Origin: Acidobacteria bacterium AB60
GTDB lineage: Bacteria > Acidobacteriota > Terriglobia > Terriglobales > Acidobacteriaceae
Direction of reading: 5' to 3'
NCBI GenBank assembly: GCA_008682415.1
Contig: VANK01000013.1
Location: 62,001 to 126,000 of the forward strand
Length of the DNA stretch: 64,000 bases
Numbering within the stretch: position 1 is the stretch's first letter; each line of letters starts with the position of its first letter. The translations under genes were made by a program, and so were the position numbers. This document shows, piece after piece, positions 44,012-51,839 of the stretch. The notes beneath the pieces are model-generated. The model was not told the origin of the DNA. It did no database searches and saw only the letters and a list, made by a program, of their open reading frames with translations.

Positions 44012-45469
44012 ATGCTGGCAACAGACTTCAGCACAGTGTCAATGGAGTTTCTCCCTCAAACCGAGCAGCCTGCGGCGCTGCTGCACCTCCTGGTCGTTGA
44101 TCCTGATCCGGCGGTTCGGTCGGCGTGCGTTGAGATCGCCAGGGGGCAGGGATACCAGGTACAGAGCAGCGACGAACTGGCTCACGCGCGGCGTGTGCTG
44201 GAGGCCTCCCCAGTCGACATTCTGCTGGTGAACTTGCCTCCAGGCAGCGCCGTGGGGCTGGACCTGGTCTCAGAGATCAAGCTGCTTCATCCACAGGTTG
44301 CCGTGATCGCGATGACAGCGTCGGGATCGGTAAACACCGCCGTCGAGGCCATGCGCTGTGGCGCATCCGATTATCTGTTAAAGCCGTTTGCCATGGACAA
44401 CCTGCTCTCCGCGCTGGAGCGTGCCTCCTCGGCCCTCCTGATGGATTCGGCCACACGGCAGCTTCGCGAAAAGCTGAAGTCGTCTCCCGGACTGGGCGCA
44501 ATGATCGGCAGGTCCACCGAGATGGAGAAGGTCTATCGCATCCTGTCCAAGGTCGCGCAAAGCTCCCATCCCGTGCTGATCCTGGGCGAAAGCGGCACCG
44601 GCAAGGAACTTGTAGCGCGCACCATCCATGCCTACGGTCCCAACGCAGAAAAGCCGTTTCTGCCCGTCGATTGCGGTTCTTTAGCTCCGACTCTGATCGA
44701 AAGCGAGCTCTTTGGCTACGTGAAGGGGGCGTTTACCGGAGCAAACCGCACCAAGGAGGGTCTCCTGGTCGCCGCTGAAGGCGGGACCGTCTTCCTCGAT
44801 GAGATCGGAGAGCTTCTTCCCGACATGCAGGCCAAGCTCCTGCGCGCTTTGCAGGAACGCGAAGTTCGTCCGCTCGGCGCAACCCATATGGTTCCGATGC
44901 GGGCCCGTATCGTCGCTGCCACCAATCGCAATCTGGTGGAGATGGTGGAGCGTGGCACCTTCCGCAAGGATCTCTATTACCGGCTGAACGTGGTGAACCT
45001 CAAGTTGCCCCCGCTGCGCGCCCGCAAGGAAGACATTCCCCTTTTAACCGCGCATTTCCTGGAGCGGTTAAGCCGGGACCGGCGGCAGAAGTACTCCCTC
45101 GATGACGAGGCGTTCCGCACCATGATGCGCTATGACTGGCCGGGCAACGTCCGCGAACTGGAGAATTCCGTCGAACACGCCTGCACCATGGGCACAGGCC
45201 CGGTGCTTTCCGTGGGTGACCTGCCCACGCAGTTGCGAAACGAGGCCATACACGCGCGGCGAGCGTTGACTGTGCCTGTCGATACGGCGCCTGACGCTCA
45301 AGACAAGGTCACTCCCCTCGCGGAGACGGAAAAGAACGCCATTCTCAGCGCCATCCGCGTTCTCAAAGGGGACAAGCTGAAAGCCGCGCGGCTGCTCGGC
45401 ATCGGCAAGACCACGCTGTACCGCAAGTTGAAGGAGTACGGCATCGCCGATCCCCTGCGCGACGGATAG
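44012..45469 (+). CDS. NtrC-family sigma-54 activator with an altered receiver domain
   Basis: A 485-residue regulator with receiver (about 25-135), AAA+ (about 160-390) and Fis-type HTH (about 445-480) domains. In the AAA+ part the Walker A GESGTGKE (192-199), the sigma-54-contacting GAFTGA (239-244) and Walker B FLDEIGE (261-267) are intact. The HTH is the LKAARLLGIGKTTLYRKLKEYG stretch. In the receiver, Thr102 and Lys124 (LLKPF) are conserved, but the phospho-acceptor aspartate is replaced by Asn74 in DILLVNLPPG. It is therefore probably regulated by something other than phosphorylation. No histidine kinase is nearby; the next gene encodes a receiver-like protein. The target genes are unknown. 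Confidence 0.9.
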   Translation: MLATDFSTVSMEFLPQTEQPAALLHLLVVDPDPAVRSACVEIARGQGYQVQSSDELAHARRVLEASPVDILLVNLPPGSAVGLDLVSEIKLLHPQVAVIAMTASGSVNTAVEAMRCGASDYLLKPFAMDNLLSALERASSALLMDSATRQLREKLKSSPGLGAMIGRSTEMEKVYRILSKVAQSSHPVLILGESGTGKELVARTIHAYGPNAEKPFLPVDCGSLAPTLIESELFGYVKGAFTGANRTKEGLLVAAEGGTVFLDEIGELLPDMQAKLLRALQEREVRPLGATHMVPMRARIVAATNRNLVEMVERGTFRKDLYYRLNVVNLKLPPLRARKEDIPLLTAHFLERLSRDRRQKYSLDDEAFRTMMRYDWPGNVRELENSVEHACTMGTGPVLSVGDLPTQLRNEAIHARRALTVPVDTAPDAQDKVTPLAETEKNAILSAIRVLKGDKLKAARLLGIGKTTLYRKLKEYGIADPLRDG

Positions 45470-45599
45470 CCTCCCGCCCCGGGACAGCACGTCGCAATCG
45501 ACACAGCCGAAACATGTGGACAGAGCCGGAGGAGAGCCCTGTCTTTGAGCAAACCGGGTCTTGAAGGTCAGCCCACGCGGGGGGCGGAGAGCAAGTGAT

Positions 45600-46115
45600 A
45601 TGAGCATCCTTCTGGTATCAGGGATTGAAGGGGCGCGCAACTGCGCCGGCGTCATCGCAAAGCACCTGGAGATGGAGGTGCAGGTCGCCGAAGGTCGCAA
45701 GACGGCACTGACTCTGCTGCGCCAGCGGGAGTTCGCGGCCATTGTGGTCGACGAGACAATCGCCGAATGCGACCCGGTGGGCGCCGACGCCCTCTGGGAG
45801 CGTGCGGGCTTGGCCATTCCTCTGCAGATCAATTTTGCCCTCTCCGGTGCGGCTCGGCTGATCCGCGAGATCCGCGCCGCGTTGCGCCGCCGCGAGCGCG
45901 AACAGTTGCTGGCACGCCAGGCTGCCGCCGCTGCCATGGAATCCGAGTTGAAGACCGCCGTTGCCGGCCTCCTCCTCCAATCCCAACTCGCCCTTTCCAC
46001 CAGCAACGCCGGTTCGGCCGTAGCCGACCGCTTGCGCACGATGGCCGAACTGGCCGGCAACCTGCGGAACAAGCTCGGCTCTCCCTCTCTCCGCCCGGGG
46101 TCAGGTCTGCGTTAA
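45600..46115 (+). CDS. Degenerate receiver-like protein
   Basis: The start is ATG 45600 with GGAGAG upstream, giving 171 residues. The first 105 residues have a receiver-like alternation of strands and helices (MSILLVSGIEGARNCAGVIAKHL, FAAIVVDETIAECD). They keep an aspartate at the expected strand-3 position (Asp51) but lack the N-terminal acidic pair and the C-terminal threonine and lysine. A long helical tail follows (RAALRRREREQLLARQAAAAA). It is 130 bases downstream of the NtrC-type gene on the same strand and may be a binding partner of it. It could also be a non-receiver protein; the resemblance is weak. Confidence 0.5.
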   Translation: MSILLVSGIEGARNCAGVIAKHLEMEVQVAEGRKTALTLLRQREFAAIVVDETIAECDPVGADALWERAGLAIPLQINFALSGAARLIREIRAALRRREREQLLARQAAAAAMESELKTAVAGLLLQSQLALSTSNAGSAVADRLRTMAELAGNLRNKLGSPSLRPGSGLR

Positions 46116-46144
46116 CCACGAAGTTGTCGCGATGCACGCGCCTT

Positions 46145-46179
46145 GGCCGGGTTCTTGCTCGGGATCCCGGCCTTTTTTT
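46145..46179 (+). terminator. Terminator after the receiver-like gene
   Basis: A 7-bp GC stem (GGCCGGG at 46145-46151, CCCGGCC at 46166-46172) with a 14-base loop, followed by seven T residues: a good rho-independent terminator. Confidence 0.75.
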
Positions 46180-46272
46180 GCCCCGCACTGCGCCAACCCA
46201 GCGCGCCCGCGCTCCGTCCTCTCCTTGATACAGGTCTAAAGCCTTCCGCGGTTCGTGTCGTACCCTCGTGGT

Positions 46273-47139
46273 ATGCAGGAATCCGCCGTGCTGCTGATGG
46301 ACTGCCCCGACCGGCGCGGGTTGGTGGCGCGCGTCTCGACCCTTCTGTATGAGCAGGGTGCCAACATTCTGCACGCCGATCAGCACCGCGACGACGAGTT
46401 GGGACAGTTCTTCATGCGCGTCGAGTGGGCCTTGAACGGCAAGAACGGCGGCCCCCAGTTCGACCTGGAGCAGTTTCAGCAGGTGTTCTGGCCGCTTGCC
46501 TGCGATCTCGAGATGCGCTGGACCCTCACGTCCAGTGCGCACCGCACCCACGTGGCTCTGTTCTGTTCCCGCTACCTGCACTGCGTGGCCGACCTGCTGC
46601 AGCGTTGGCACACCGGCGAACTGCGCTGCGAGATTCCGGTCATCGTCTCCAATCACCGCGATGCGGAGCCGCTGGCGCGCTTTTACGGGATCGAGTTTGT
46701 GCATGTGCCGGTAACGCCCGAAACCCGCGCCGAAGCCGAGGCGCGGCAGTTCGCGATCCTGGATGCCCACGGAATTGAACTGGTCGTGCTGGCGCGCTAC
46801 ATGCAGGTGCTCTCGGCAGACTTCGTCAACCGCTACCCCGGGCAGATCATCAATGTGCACCATTCCTTTCTTCCCGCCTTCACCGGCGCCCGCCCCTATC
46901 ACGCGGCGCATGGCCGAGGCGTCAAGCTGATCGGCGCCACCAGCCACTACGTCACCGAGGTGCTCGATGAGGGGCCCATCATCGAGCAGGACGTCGCGCG
47001 CATCTCGCATCGCGACCAGGTGGAGGACCTGGTAGCCCGGGGACGCGACCTGGAGCGCGTCGTGCTCTCGCGCGCCGTACGGTGGCACCTGGAGAGCCGC
47101 ATCCTCCGCTACGGGAACAAGACCGTGGTATTCGACTAA
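46273..47139 (+). CDS. purU: Formyltetrahydrofolate deformylase
   Basis: PurU hydrolyses 10-formyltetrahydrofolate to formate and tetrahydrofolate, supplying formate for purine synthesis and balancing the one-carbon pool. The 288-residue product starts at ATG 46273. Its N-terminal ACT domain is at about 1-80 (SAVLLMDCPDRRGLVARVSTLLYEQGANILHADQH). A formyl-transferase fold follows, with catalytic Asn and His in IINVHHSFLPAFTGA and Asp in SHYVTEVLDEGPIIEQD. The length and ACT domain fit PurU rather than PurN. A slightly earlier GTG at 46255 would add only six residues. It stands alone, with a preceding terminator, so it has its own promoter. Confidence 0.94.
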   Translation: MQESAVLLMDCPDRRGLVARVSTLLYEQGANILHADQHRDDELGQFFMRVEWALNGKNGGPQFDLEQFQQVFWPLACDLEMRWTLTSSAHRTHVALFCSRYLHCVADLLQRWHTGELRCEIPVIVSNHRDAEPLARFYGIEFVHVPVTPETRAEAEARQFAILDAHGIELVVLARYMQVLSADFVNRYPGQIINVHHSFLPAFTGARPYHAAHGRGVKLIGATSHYVTEVLDEGPIIEQDVARISHRDQVEDLVARGRDLERVVLSRAVRWHLESRILRYGNKTVVFD

Positions 47140-47224
47140 CCTCCGAGCTCAGAGATTCAGGGTTGGAGCGTACGCGAGGTCGGGTATGCTGGGGTTCGTT
47201 TGAAATCTCCGACCCCGGTGATTC

Positions 47225-50200
47225 ATGAAACCACTCGTTGTGTCTCTCCTGCTCCTCGCCGCGGGCCCCGCCGCGCTTGGCTCCGCCTCCGTTTACACCA
47301 CGCGCCTCCAGGATCCCAAGGCCATCTACCTCGATGCGCCGGAGTTCGGCATGCGCGGCGACGGGACCGCCGATGATACCGCCGCCATCCAGGCTGCGAT
47401 CGACAAGGCAGGGAAGCAGAGACGGGAAGGCATCGTGTTTGTGCCCGCCGGCCGCTATCGGCTGACACGCACCGTTTATCTATGGCCGGGTGTGCGGGTC
47501 ATTGGGTGGGGCAGCACGCGGCCGGTCTTCGTCCTGGCGCCCAACACACCCGGATTCCAGTCGGGAATGGGCGTGATGGTCATGTTCACCGGCCTCAATC
47601 CCACCGAGCATGCGCGGGACAGCGTCAAAATCGCCTTCCCGCCGCCCGGCCAGGTGCCGCCCAACGACAACATCGCCGACGCGAACCCCAATACCTTCTA
47701 CTCCGCGATGAGCAACATCGACTTCGAGGTGGGTGAGGGCAATGCGGCCGCGGTAGCCGTGCGATTCCACGTGGCGCAGCACTCGTTCCTCGCGCATATG
47801 GACTTCCACATGGGCCCGGGGCTGGCCGGGCTCTACCAGGTGGGCAATGAAGCCGAAGACCTGCACTTCTACGGCGGACGTTACGGCATCCTGACCGAGA
47901 AGACCTCGCCGGCCTGGCAGTTCACCCTGCTCGACTCCACATTCGAGGGCCAGCGCGAGAGCGCCATCCGCGAGCATGAAGCCCAGCTCACTCTGGTGCA
48001 CGACACGATCCGCAATACGCCGATCGCCATCGACATCGATCCGGGCTATCCCGACGAACTCTGGGTGAAGGACTGCACCCTTGAGAACGTGGACAAGGCT
48101 GCGGTGGTGATCAGCAAGGAGCAGAGCGCACTTACCGAGATCGGATTCGAGAACGTGGTGCTGAAGAACGTACCCACGCTGGCCCGTTTTCGCGAGAGCG
48201 GCAAGACGGTCGCGGGCAAGGGCGTTCTTTATCGCGTGAATGCCTTCAATTACGGGTTGATCGTGCCCTCGCTGGGAACGATGGGCGCGATGGATATGCG
48301 GTACGACGCCGCGGCTCTGACTGCGTTGCCGACAGCTAGGGAAGACGCCATTCCCGCGCTCCCGCCGACTACCGAATGGGTCAATGTGAACACACTGGGA
48401 GTGAAGGGCGACGGCGAGACGGACGATACCGCCGCTCTGCGCGCCGCCATCGCGGGTCACCGCGTGCTGTATCTTCCCAGCGGCCACTACGTCGTCCGAG
48501 ACACGCTTGAGCTCAAGCCCGACACGGTTCTCATCGGACTGCATCCTACCGCCACGCAGATCGATCTGCTCGACTCGGCGCCCGGCTACCAGGGTGTGGG
48601 CGCTCCCAAGGCGATTCTCCTGGCTCCTTCGGGCGGCACCAATATCCTCAGCGGAATCGGCATGTTCTCCGGAGGCATCAACCCGCGGGCGGTGCCGGTG
48701 CTGTGGAAGGCGGGCGAGCGTTCGCTCGTGGACGACGTGCGCTTTCTCGGCGGCCACGGCAGCGGAACCAACCCCTACAACAACAACCACACGGCCGACT
48801 CCGACCTGCACAAGCGCTGGGATGGACAGTATCCCAGCCTGTGGGTCGCCGATGGAGGAGGCGGCGTCTTCGCCGATATCTGGACGCCGAATACCTTCGC
48901 GCAGTCCGGCTTTTACGTCTCCAATACCACCACGCCGGGACACGTCTACGAACTCTCCAATGAGCACCATCTGCGCAATGAGATCAAGTTCGAACACGTG
49001 GAGAACTGGGATGTGAACGCTCCTCAGACTGAAGAGGAGGCGGGCGAGAGCCCGGAGGCCTTGTCGCTCGAATTGGACTGGTGCCGGAACATCACCATTG
49101 CCAACTACCACGGCTACCGCGTGACGCGGTCGCGCGCGCCCTTTCCCGCGGCGGTGCGGCTGTATCAGTCGTCAAATATCCACTTCCGCAACGTGCACGT
49201 CAACGCGGAGAGCGGCTACGGCGTCTGCGATGCTAACGGGTGCGGCACCTTTTTGCGCCTCAGTAAGTTTCCCTACGAAGATGCCATCGAAGACGTAACC
49301 CACCATCTTGAGGTGCGGGAGCGCGAGTTCGCCGTGCTCGACGTGAAAGGCAATCCGACAGAGCCGCCGTCGCCCGCTTCCGACGCCCGTGCCGTTCTTG
49401 CGCCCGGCGCCCACGTGGAGAAGCTGGAGGATGGGTTCTTTTCCATCTCCGGCGCCGCCGTCGACGCCAAGGGCAAGCTGTACTTCGTCGATCACCATCA
49501 GCAGCGCATCTACGGCTGGAGCGCCCAGGAGGGACTGACGATCGAGCGCGACAATCCGCTCGATCCGGTCAACCTGGCGTTCGATCGTTCCGGTAACCTC
49601 ATCGTGTTGTCGTCGGCAGGTCCGGAGTCGACGGTGTATACGTTCAAGCCGGGATCGTCGGCGGAGGAACTGACGGTACTTGAGCCGCAGGAAGCGAAGC
49701 CTCATCCCGGAGCCGCGGTCATCTTGCCGGGCAACTGGTGGAACAACGGCGAGTTCAAGGACCAGCTGGATCTGAACACCATGAAGTTCAAGACGCTGGC
49801 GGAGATGTTCGCGGAGGATGCGAACACGCCGAAGAAGCGCGAGTACGTTGCCTCCGACGGCAGCGTGTTTCTGCCCGCGGGGCGGGTCTTCCAGCAGGGC
49901 CCCGCGAACGATACTTCTGGGTGGCGGTTCTCGGACAATCTCGACACCTACGGGTTTATTGCAGCCAAGCCCGGAGAGCACGTCTACATCAGCAGCGAGT
50001 CGGAGGACGTGACCTACGCTGCGCGCGTGAACCCCGACGGCACACTGGATGCGTTGAAACCCTTCGTGCAGCGCGGCGGCGAAAGTGTCGCGACCGATGC
50101 GAACGGAAATGTGTACGTGGCCAATGGCCAGGTCTTTGTGTTTGACAAGGACGGCAAACAGATCGGCCGCATCGATGTGCCGGAGCGGCCGCTGCAACTT

Positions 50201-50275
50201 GTGTTCGGTGGCGAAGACCGCACGACACTGTTCGTTCTGGCGCATCACGCGCTGTTTTCGGTGCGGGTGAAGTGA
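47225..50275 (+). CDS. Exported tandem pectate-lyase-like (Pectate_lyase_3) protein with a C-terminal propeller
   Basis: A 1016-residue exported protein (signal peptide about 1-22). It has two starts of the Pectate_lyase_3/GH28-type beta-helix: YLDAPEFGMRGDGTADDTAAIQAAIDKAG near 37 and WVNVNTLGVKGDGETDDTAALRAAIAGH near 387, each followed by a long region of beta-helix turns. The last 300 residues (from about 735) form a beta-propeller of the SMP-30/NHL type (GKLYFVDHHQQRIYGWSA, GNLIVLSSAG). Pectate_lyase_3 domains occur in phage tail proteins and plant-polysaccharide enzymes. Here the domains and size suggest an exported glycan-degrading or binding protein. No catalytic residues can be assigned. 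The gene stands alone. Confidence 0.8.
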   Translation: MKPLVVSLLLLAAGPAALGSASVYTTRLQDPKAIYLDAPEFGMRGDGTADDTAAIQAAIDKAGKQRREGIVFVPAGRYRLTRTVYLWPGVRVIGWGSTRPVFVLAPNTPGFQSGMGVMVMFTGLNPTEHARDSVKIAFPPPGQVPPNDNIADANPNTFYSAMSNIDFEVGEGNAAAVAVRFHVAQHSFLAHMDFHMGPGLAGLYQVGNEAEDLHFYGGRYGILTEKTSPAWQFTLLDSTFEGQRESAIREHEAQLTLVHDTIRNTPIAIDIDPGYPDELWVKDCTLENVDKAAVVISKEQSALTEIGFENVVLKNVPTLARFRESGKTVAGKGVLYRVNAFNYGLIVPSLGTMGAMDMRYDAAALTALPTAREDAIPALPPTTEWVNVNTLGVKGDGETDDTAALRAAIAGHRVLYLPSGHYVVRDTLELKPDTVLIGLHPTATQIDLLDSAPGYQGVGAPKAILLAPSGGTNILSGIGMFSGGINPRAVPVLWKAGERSLVDDVRFLGGHGSGTNPYNNNHTADSDLHKRWDGQYPSLWVADGGGGVFADIWTPNTFAQSGFYVSNTTTPGHVYELSNEHHLRNEIKFEHVENWDVNAPQTEEEAGESPEALSLELDWCRNITIANYHGYRVTRSRAPFPAAVRLYQSSNIHFRNVHVNAESGYGVCDANGCGTFLRLSKFPYEDAIEDVTHHLEVREREFAVLDVKGNPTEPPSPASDARAVLAPGAHVEKLEDGFFSISGAAVDAKGKLYFVDHHQQRIYGWSAQEGLTIERDNPLDPVNLAFDRSGNLIVLSSAGPESTVYTFKPGSSAEELTVLEPQEAKPHPGAAVILPGNWWNNGEFKDQLDLNTMKFKTLAEMFAEDANTPKKREYVASDGSVFLPAGRVFQQGPANDTSGWRFSDNLDTYGFIAAKPGEHVYISSESEDVTYAARVNPDGTLDALKPFVQRGGESVATDANGNVYVANGQVFVFDKDGKQIGRIDVPERPLQLVFGGEDRTTLFVLAHHALFSVRVK

Positions 50276-50282
50276 AGAGTCA

Positions 50283-50352
50283 ACAGGGAACAGGGAACAG
50301 GGAAAAGGACCAGTGAACAGTGAACAAGTGAAGAAGTGAAGAAGTGAAGCGG
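50283..50352. repeat. Tandem short repeats (ACAGGGA and GTGAAGAA units)
   Basis: Three ACAGGGA copies at 50283-50303 are followed by AGTGAAC and GTGAAGAAGTGAA repeats to about 50352, immediately after the pectate-lyase-like gene. Confidence 0.65.
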
Positions 50353-50365
50353 TGAAGGCGGATGC

Positions 50366-50402
50366 ACCCCACCCCCCTCCCCTGTTGCACTGATTTTTGT
50401 GC
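50366..50402. repeat. GC-rich repeat element, copy 1
   Basis: The stretch contains ACCCCCCTCCCCTGTTGCAC followed by a short AT spacer and GTGC. It is nearly identical to copy 2. Confidence 0.65.
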
Positions 50403-50448
50403 ATTCCGGGTTTTGTTTCGCTCTTGCTTGCCTCCCGAACGGCCTGAC

Positions 50449-50487
50449 ACCCCCCACCCCCCTCCCCCGTTGCACTAGAAATGGTGC
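50449..50487. repeat. GC-rich repeat element, copy 2
   Basis: The stretch contains ACCCCCCTCCCCCGTTGCAC followed by a spacer and GTGC, matching copy 1 with few differences. The TGCAC...GTGC ends can form a small hairpin. Confidence 0.65.
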
Positions 50488-50867
50488 GTTCTGCACACGG
50501 GCACCCCTGGCTCCATGCCGGCCCCGTGGTCCAAGCCGAGTGAGGCCAATAGAAAAGGGCCCGCTGGCGCGGACCTTCTCCGATTCCATTTTTTTGCGAC
50601 TGGTTTCAAGTGTGGCAGGTTCGAAGAATTAACCCCCAAAAAATCTTTGGAAATTTGTTCTGATTCTAGAGGGGGTTATCAACTATTTTTGAGCTCGCCT
50701 CTTGACAGCCTATGGACGGAACCTCGGGGTAGGCAGGGTTTGGTTTTTGACAGGCTGGGGTCTGCATCGCGCGGTACACGTCGCCGGTTTGCCGAAACCA
50801 ACCCAGCATCGCTCCATCACTTCTTCACCCGTTCGCTCGATCCCTCTCTCCGGTTTGGTCGAGGAAC

Positions 50868-51710
50868 CTACCAAAGTCCGGTGATCAGTAGCAGGGAATA
50901 CACCGTCGAGAGCAGGAGCGCCTGTAGTCCGACTGTCTTCAGAGGCATCTGGAGGGACACGGGGTTCCTTTGCCGCAGCAGGTCGTAAGCGTATCCTCCG
51001 ATGGCCACCGCGAGCGCCAGCGCGATCGAGACCTGCCTAAGAGCGGTTGCGGCGATTGCGCCGCAGAGGAGTAGGACGAGCGCGGCCTGGGCCGCATGAC
51101 GGAAGGTCTGGCTCGCGGGCGTGGACTTGCGGAGGGCGATGCGGGCATCGAGACGGGCGTGGACGACGAGGATTCCCGCGCAGGCCTGCATGGCGATGAG
51201 GGCCCACAAGGTCCAGCACCAGGATGGAATCGATCCGAAGGCCGCGAGGGATGTGGCGAGTGCGGTGGAGGTGAGCGCCGCGGCACTCGCGATCTGGAAG
51301 AGCGTGGAACGCTGGCGGTTCTTTAGATTGACGAGGACGGCGAGACAGGCGAAGGCAGCGATGACCGCGCCCATGGCCAGGAAGGACTTCAGCGGCCAGG
51401 TTGCGAGGAGGACGAGCGCGCTGGCGAGGAGCAGAGCGGTCCAGCCGAGGAGCCATGGAACGGCAGCGGAGGACTCGGGGCTTTTCCTCTTCCACAGGAA
51501 TCGCTGGCGTACCAGCAGGACCGCAGGGTCTTTCGCGGAGATGGCAGCGAAGGCCGCGGTGAGAACGGCAAGCTCGCTCCAGCGCCAGGTGCGGGCCAGG
51601 ATGGCGACGGCGACGATGGGGGTAAGGAGCATCGCGGTGGCGCCGTGCTCGCGGGGAAAGAACATCTTCGGCCGATTCATCACGGGAACGGTCTGCGCGT
51701 TGGTCGTCAT
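50868..51710 (-). CDS. YwiC-like family membrane protein
   Basis: A 280-residue membrane protein with about eight hydrophobic helices. It opens with the family hallmark FFPREHGATAMLLTPIVAVAI at about 17-37, where the PREHG motif is characteristic of YwiC-like proteins. Members are uncharacterised; one is linked to nitrate respiration in Bacillus by position only. A short charged stretch (QRFLWKRKSPESS) lies between helices, and the remaining sequence is mostly Ala/Leu-rich. ATG 51710 is used. The gene is 129 bases after the MFS exporter stop on the same strand. Its 3' end faces the repeat-rich region at 50276-50867. Confidence 0.78.
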   Translation of the reverse strand: MTTNAQTVPVMNRPKMFFPREHGATAMLLTPIVAVAILARTWRWSELAVLTAAFAAISAKDPAVLLVRQRFLWKRKSPESSAAVPWLLGWTALLLASALVLLATWPLKSFLAMGAVIAAFACLAVLVNLKNRQRSTLFQIASAAALTSTALATSLAAFGSIPSWCWTLWALIAMQACAGILVVHARLDARIALRKSTPASQTFRHAAQAALVLLLCGAIAATALRQVSIALALAVAIGGYAYDLLRQRNPVSLQMPLKTVGLQALLLSTVYSLLLITGLW

Positions 51711-51839
51711 GCCTGCCCTCAGGTACTGAAGCCTCTCCAGGTAGGGCGGAAGTGAAGCTGCAGTGAGGCTGAGGATAGTCCGGCCCCGCCTACCAGACAG
51801 CGGCGTCCGTCACACGCCGGCGGCCGCCATATCAACCGC

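Larger units (their letters stand above)
50328..50828. repeat. 12-bp inverted repeat pair flanking the region
   Basis: GTGAAGAAGTGA at 50328-50339 (with an overlapping copy at 50336-50347) is the exact reverse complement of TCACTTCTTCAC at 50817-50828. The arms enclose about 470 bases. Confidence 0.45.
50276..50867. other. Repeat-rich gene-free region
   Basis: About 590 bases with no believable gene. It contains tandem ACAGGGA units, GTGAAGAA-type units, two copies of a GC-rich element and inverted GTGAAGAAGTGA arms. An imperfect hairpin lies at 50554-50579. The composition is more AT-rich from about 50620 to 50720. It may be the remains of a mobile or small repeat element. Confidence 0.5.

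Noticed and set aside
47480-49111. A 543-residue open frame antisense to the pectate-lyase-like gene
   Set aside because: Antisense reading of a family with strong codon bias; no motif and no start.
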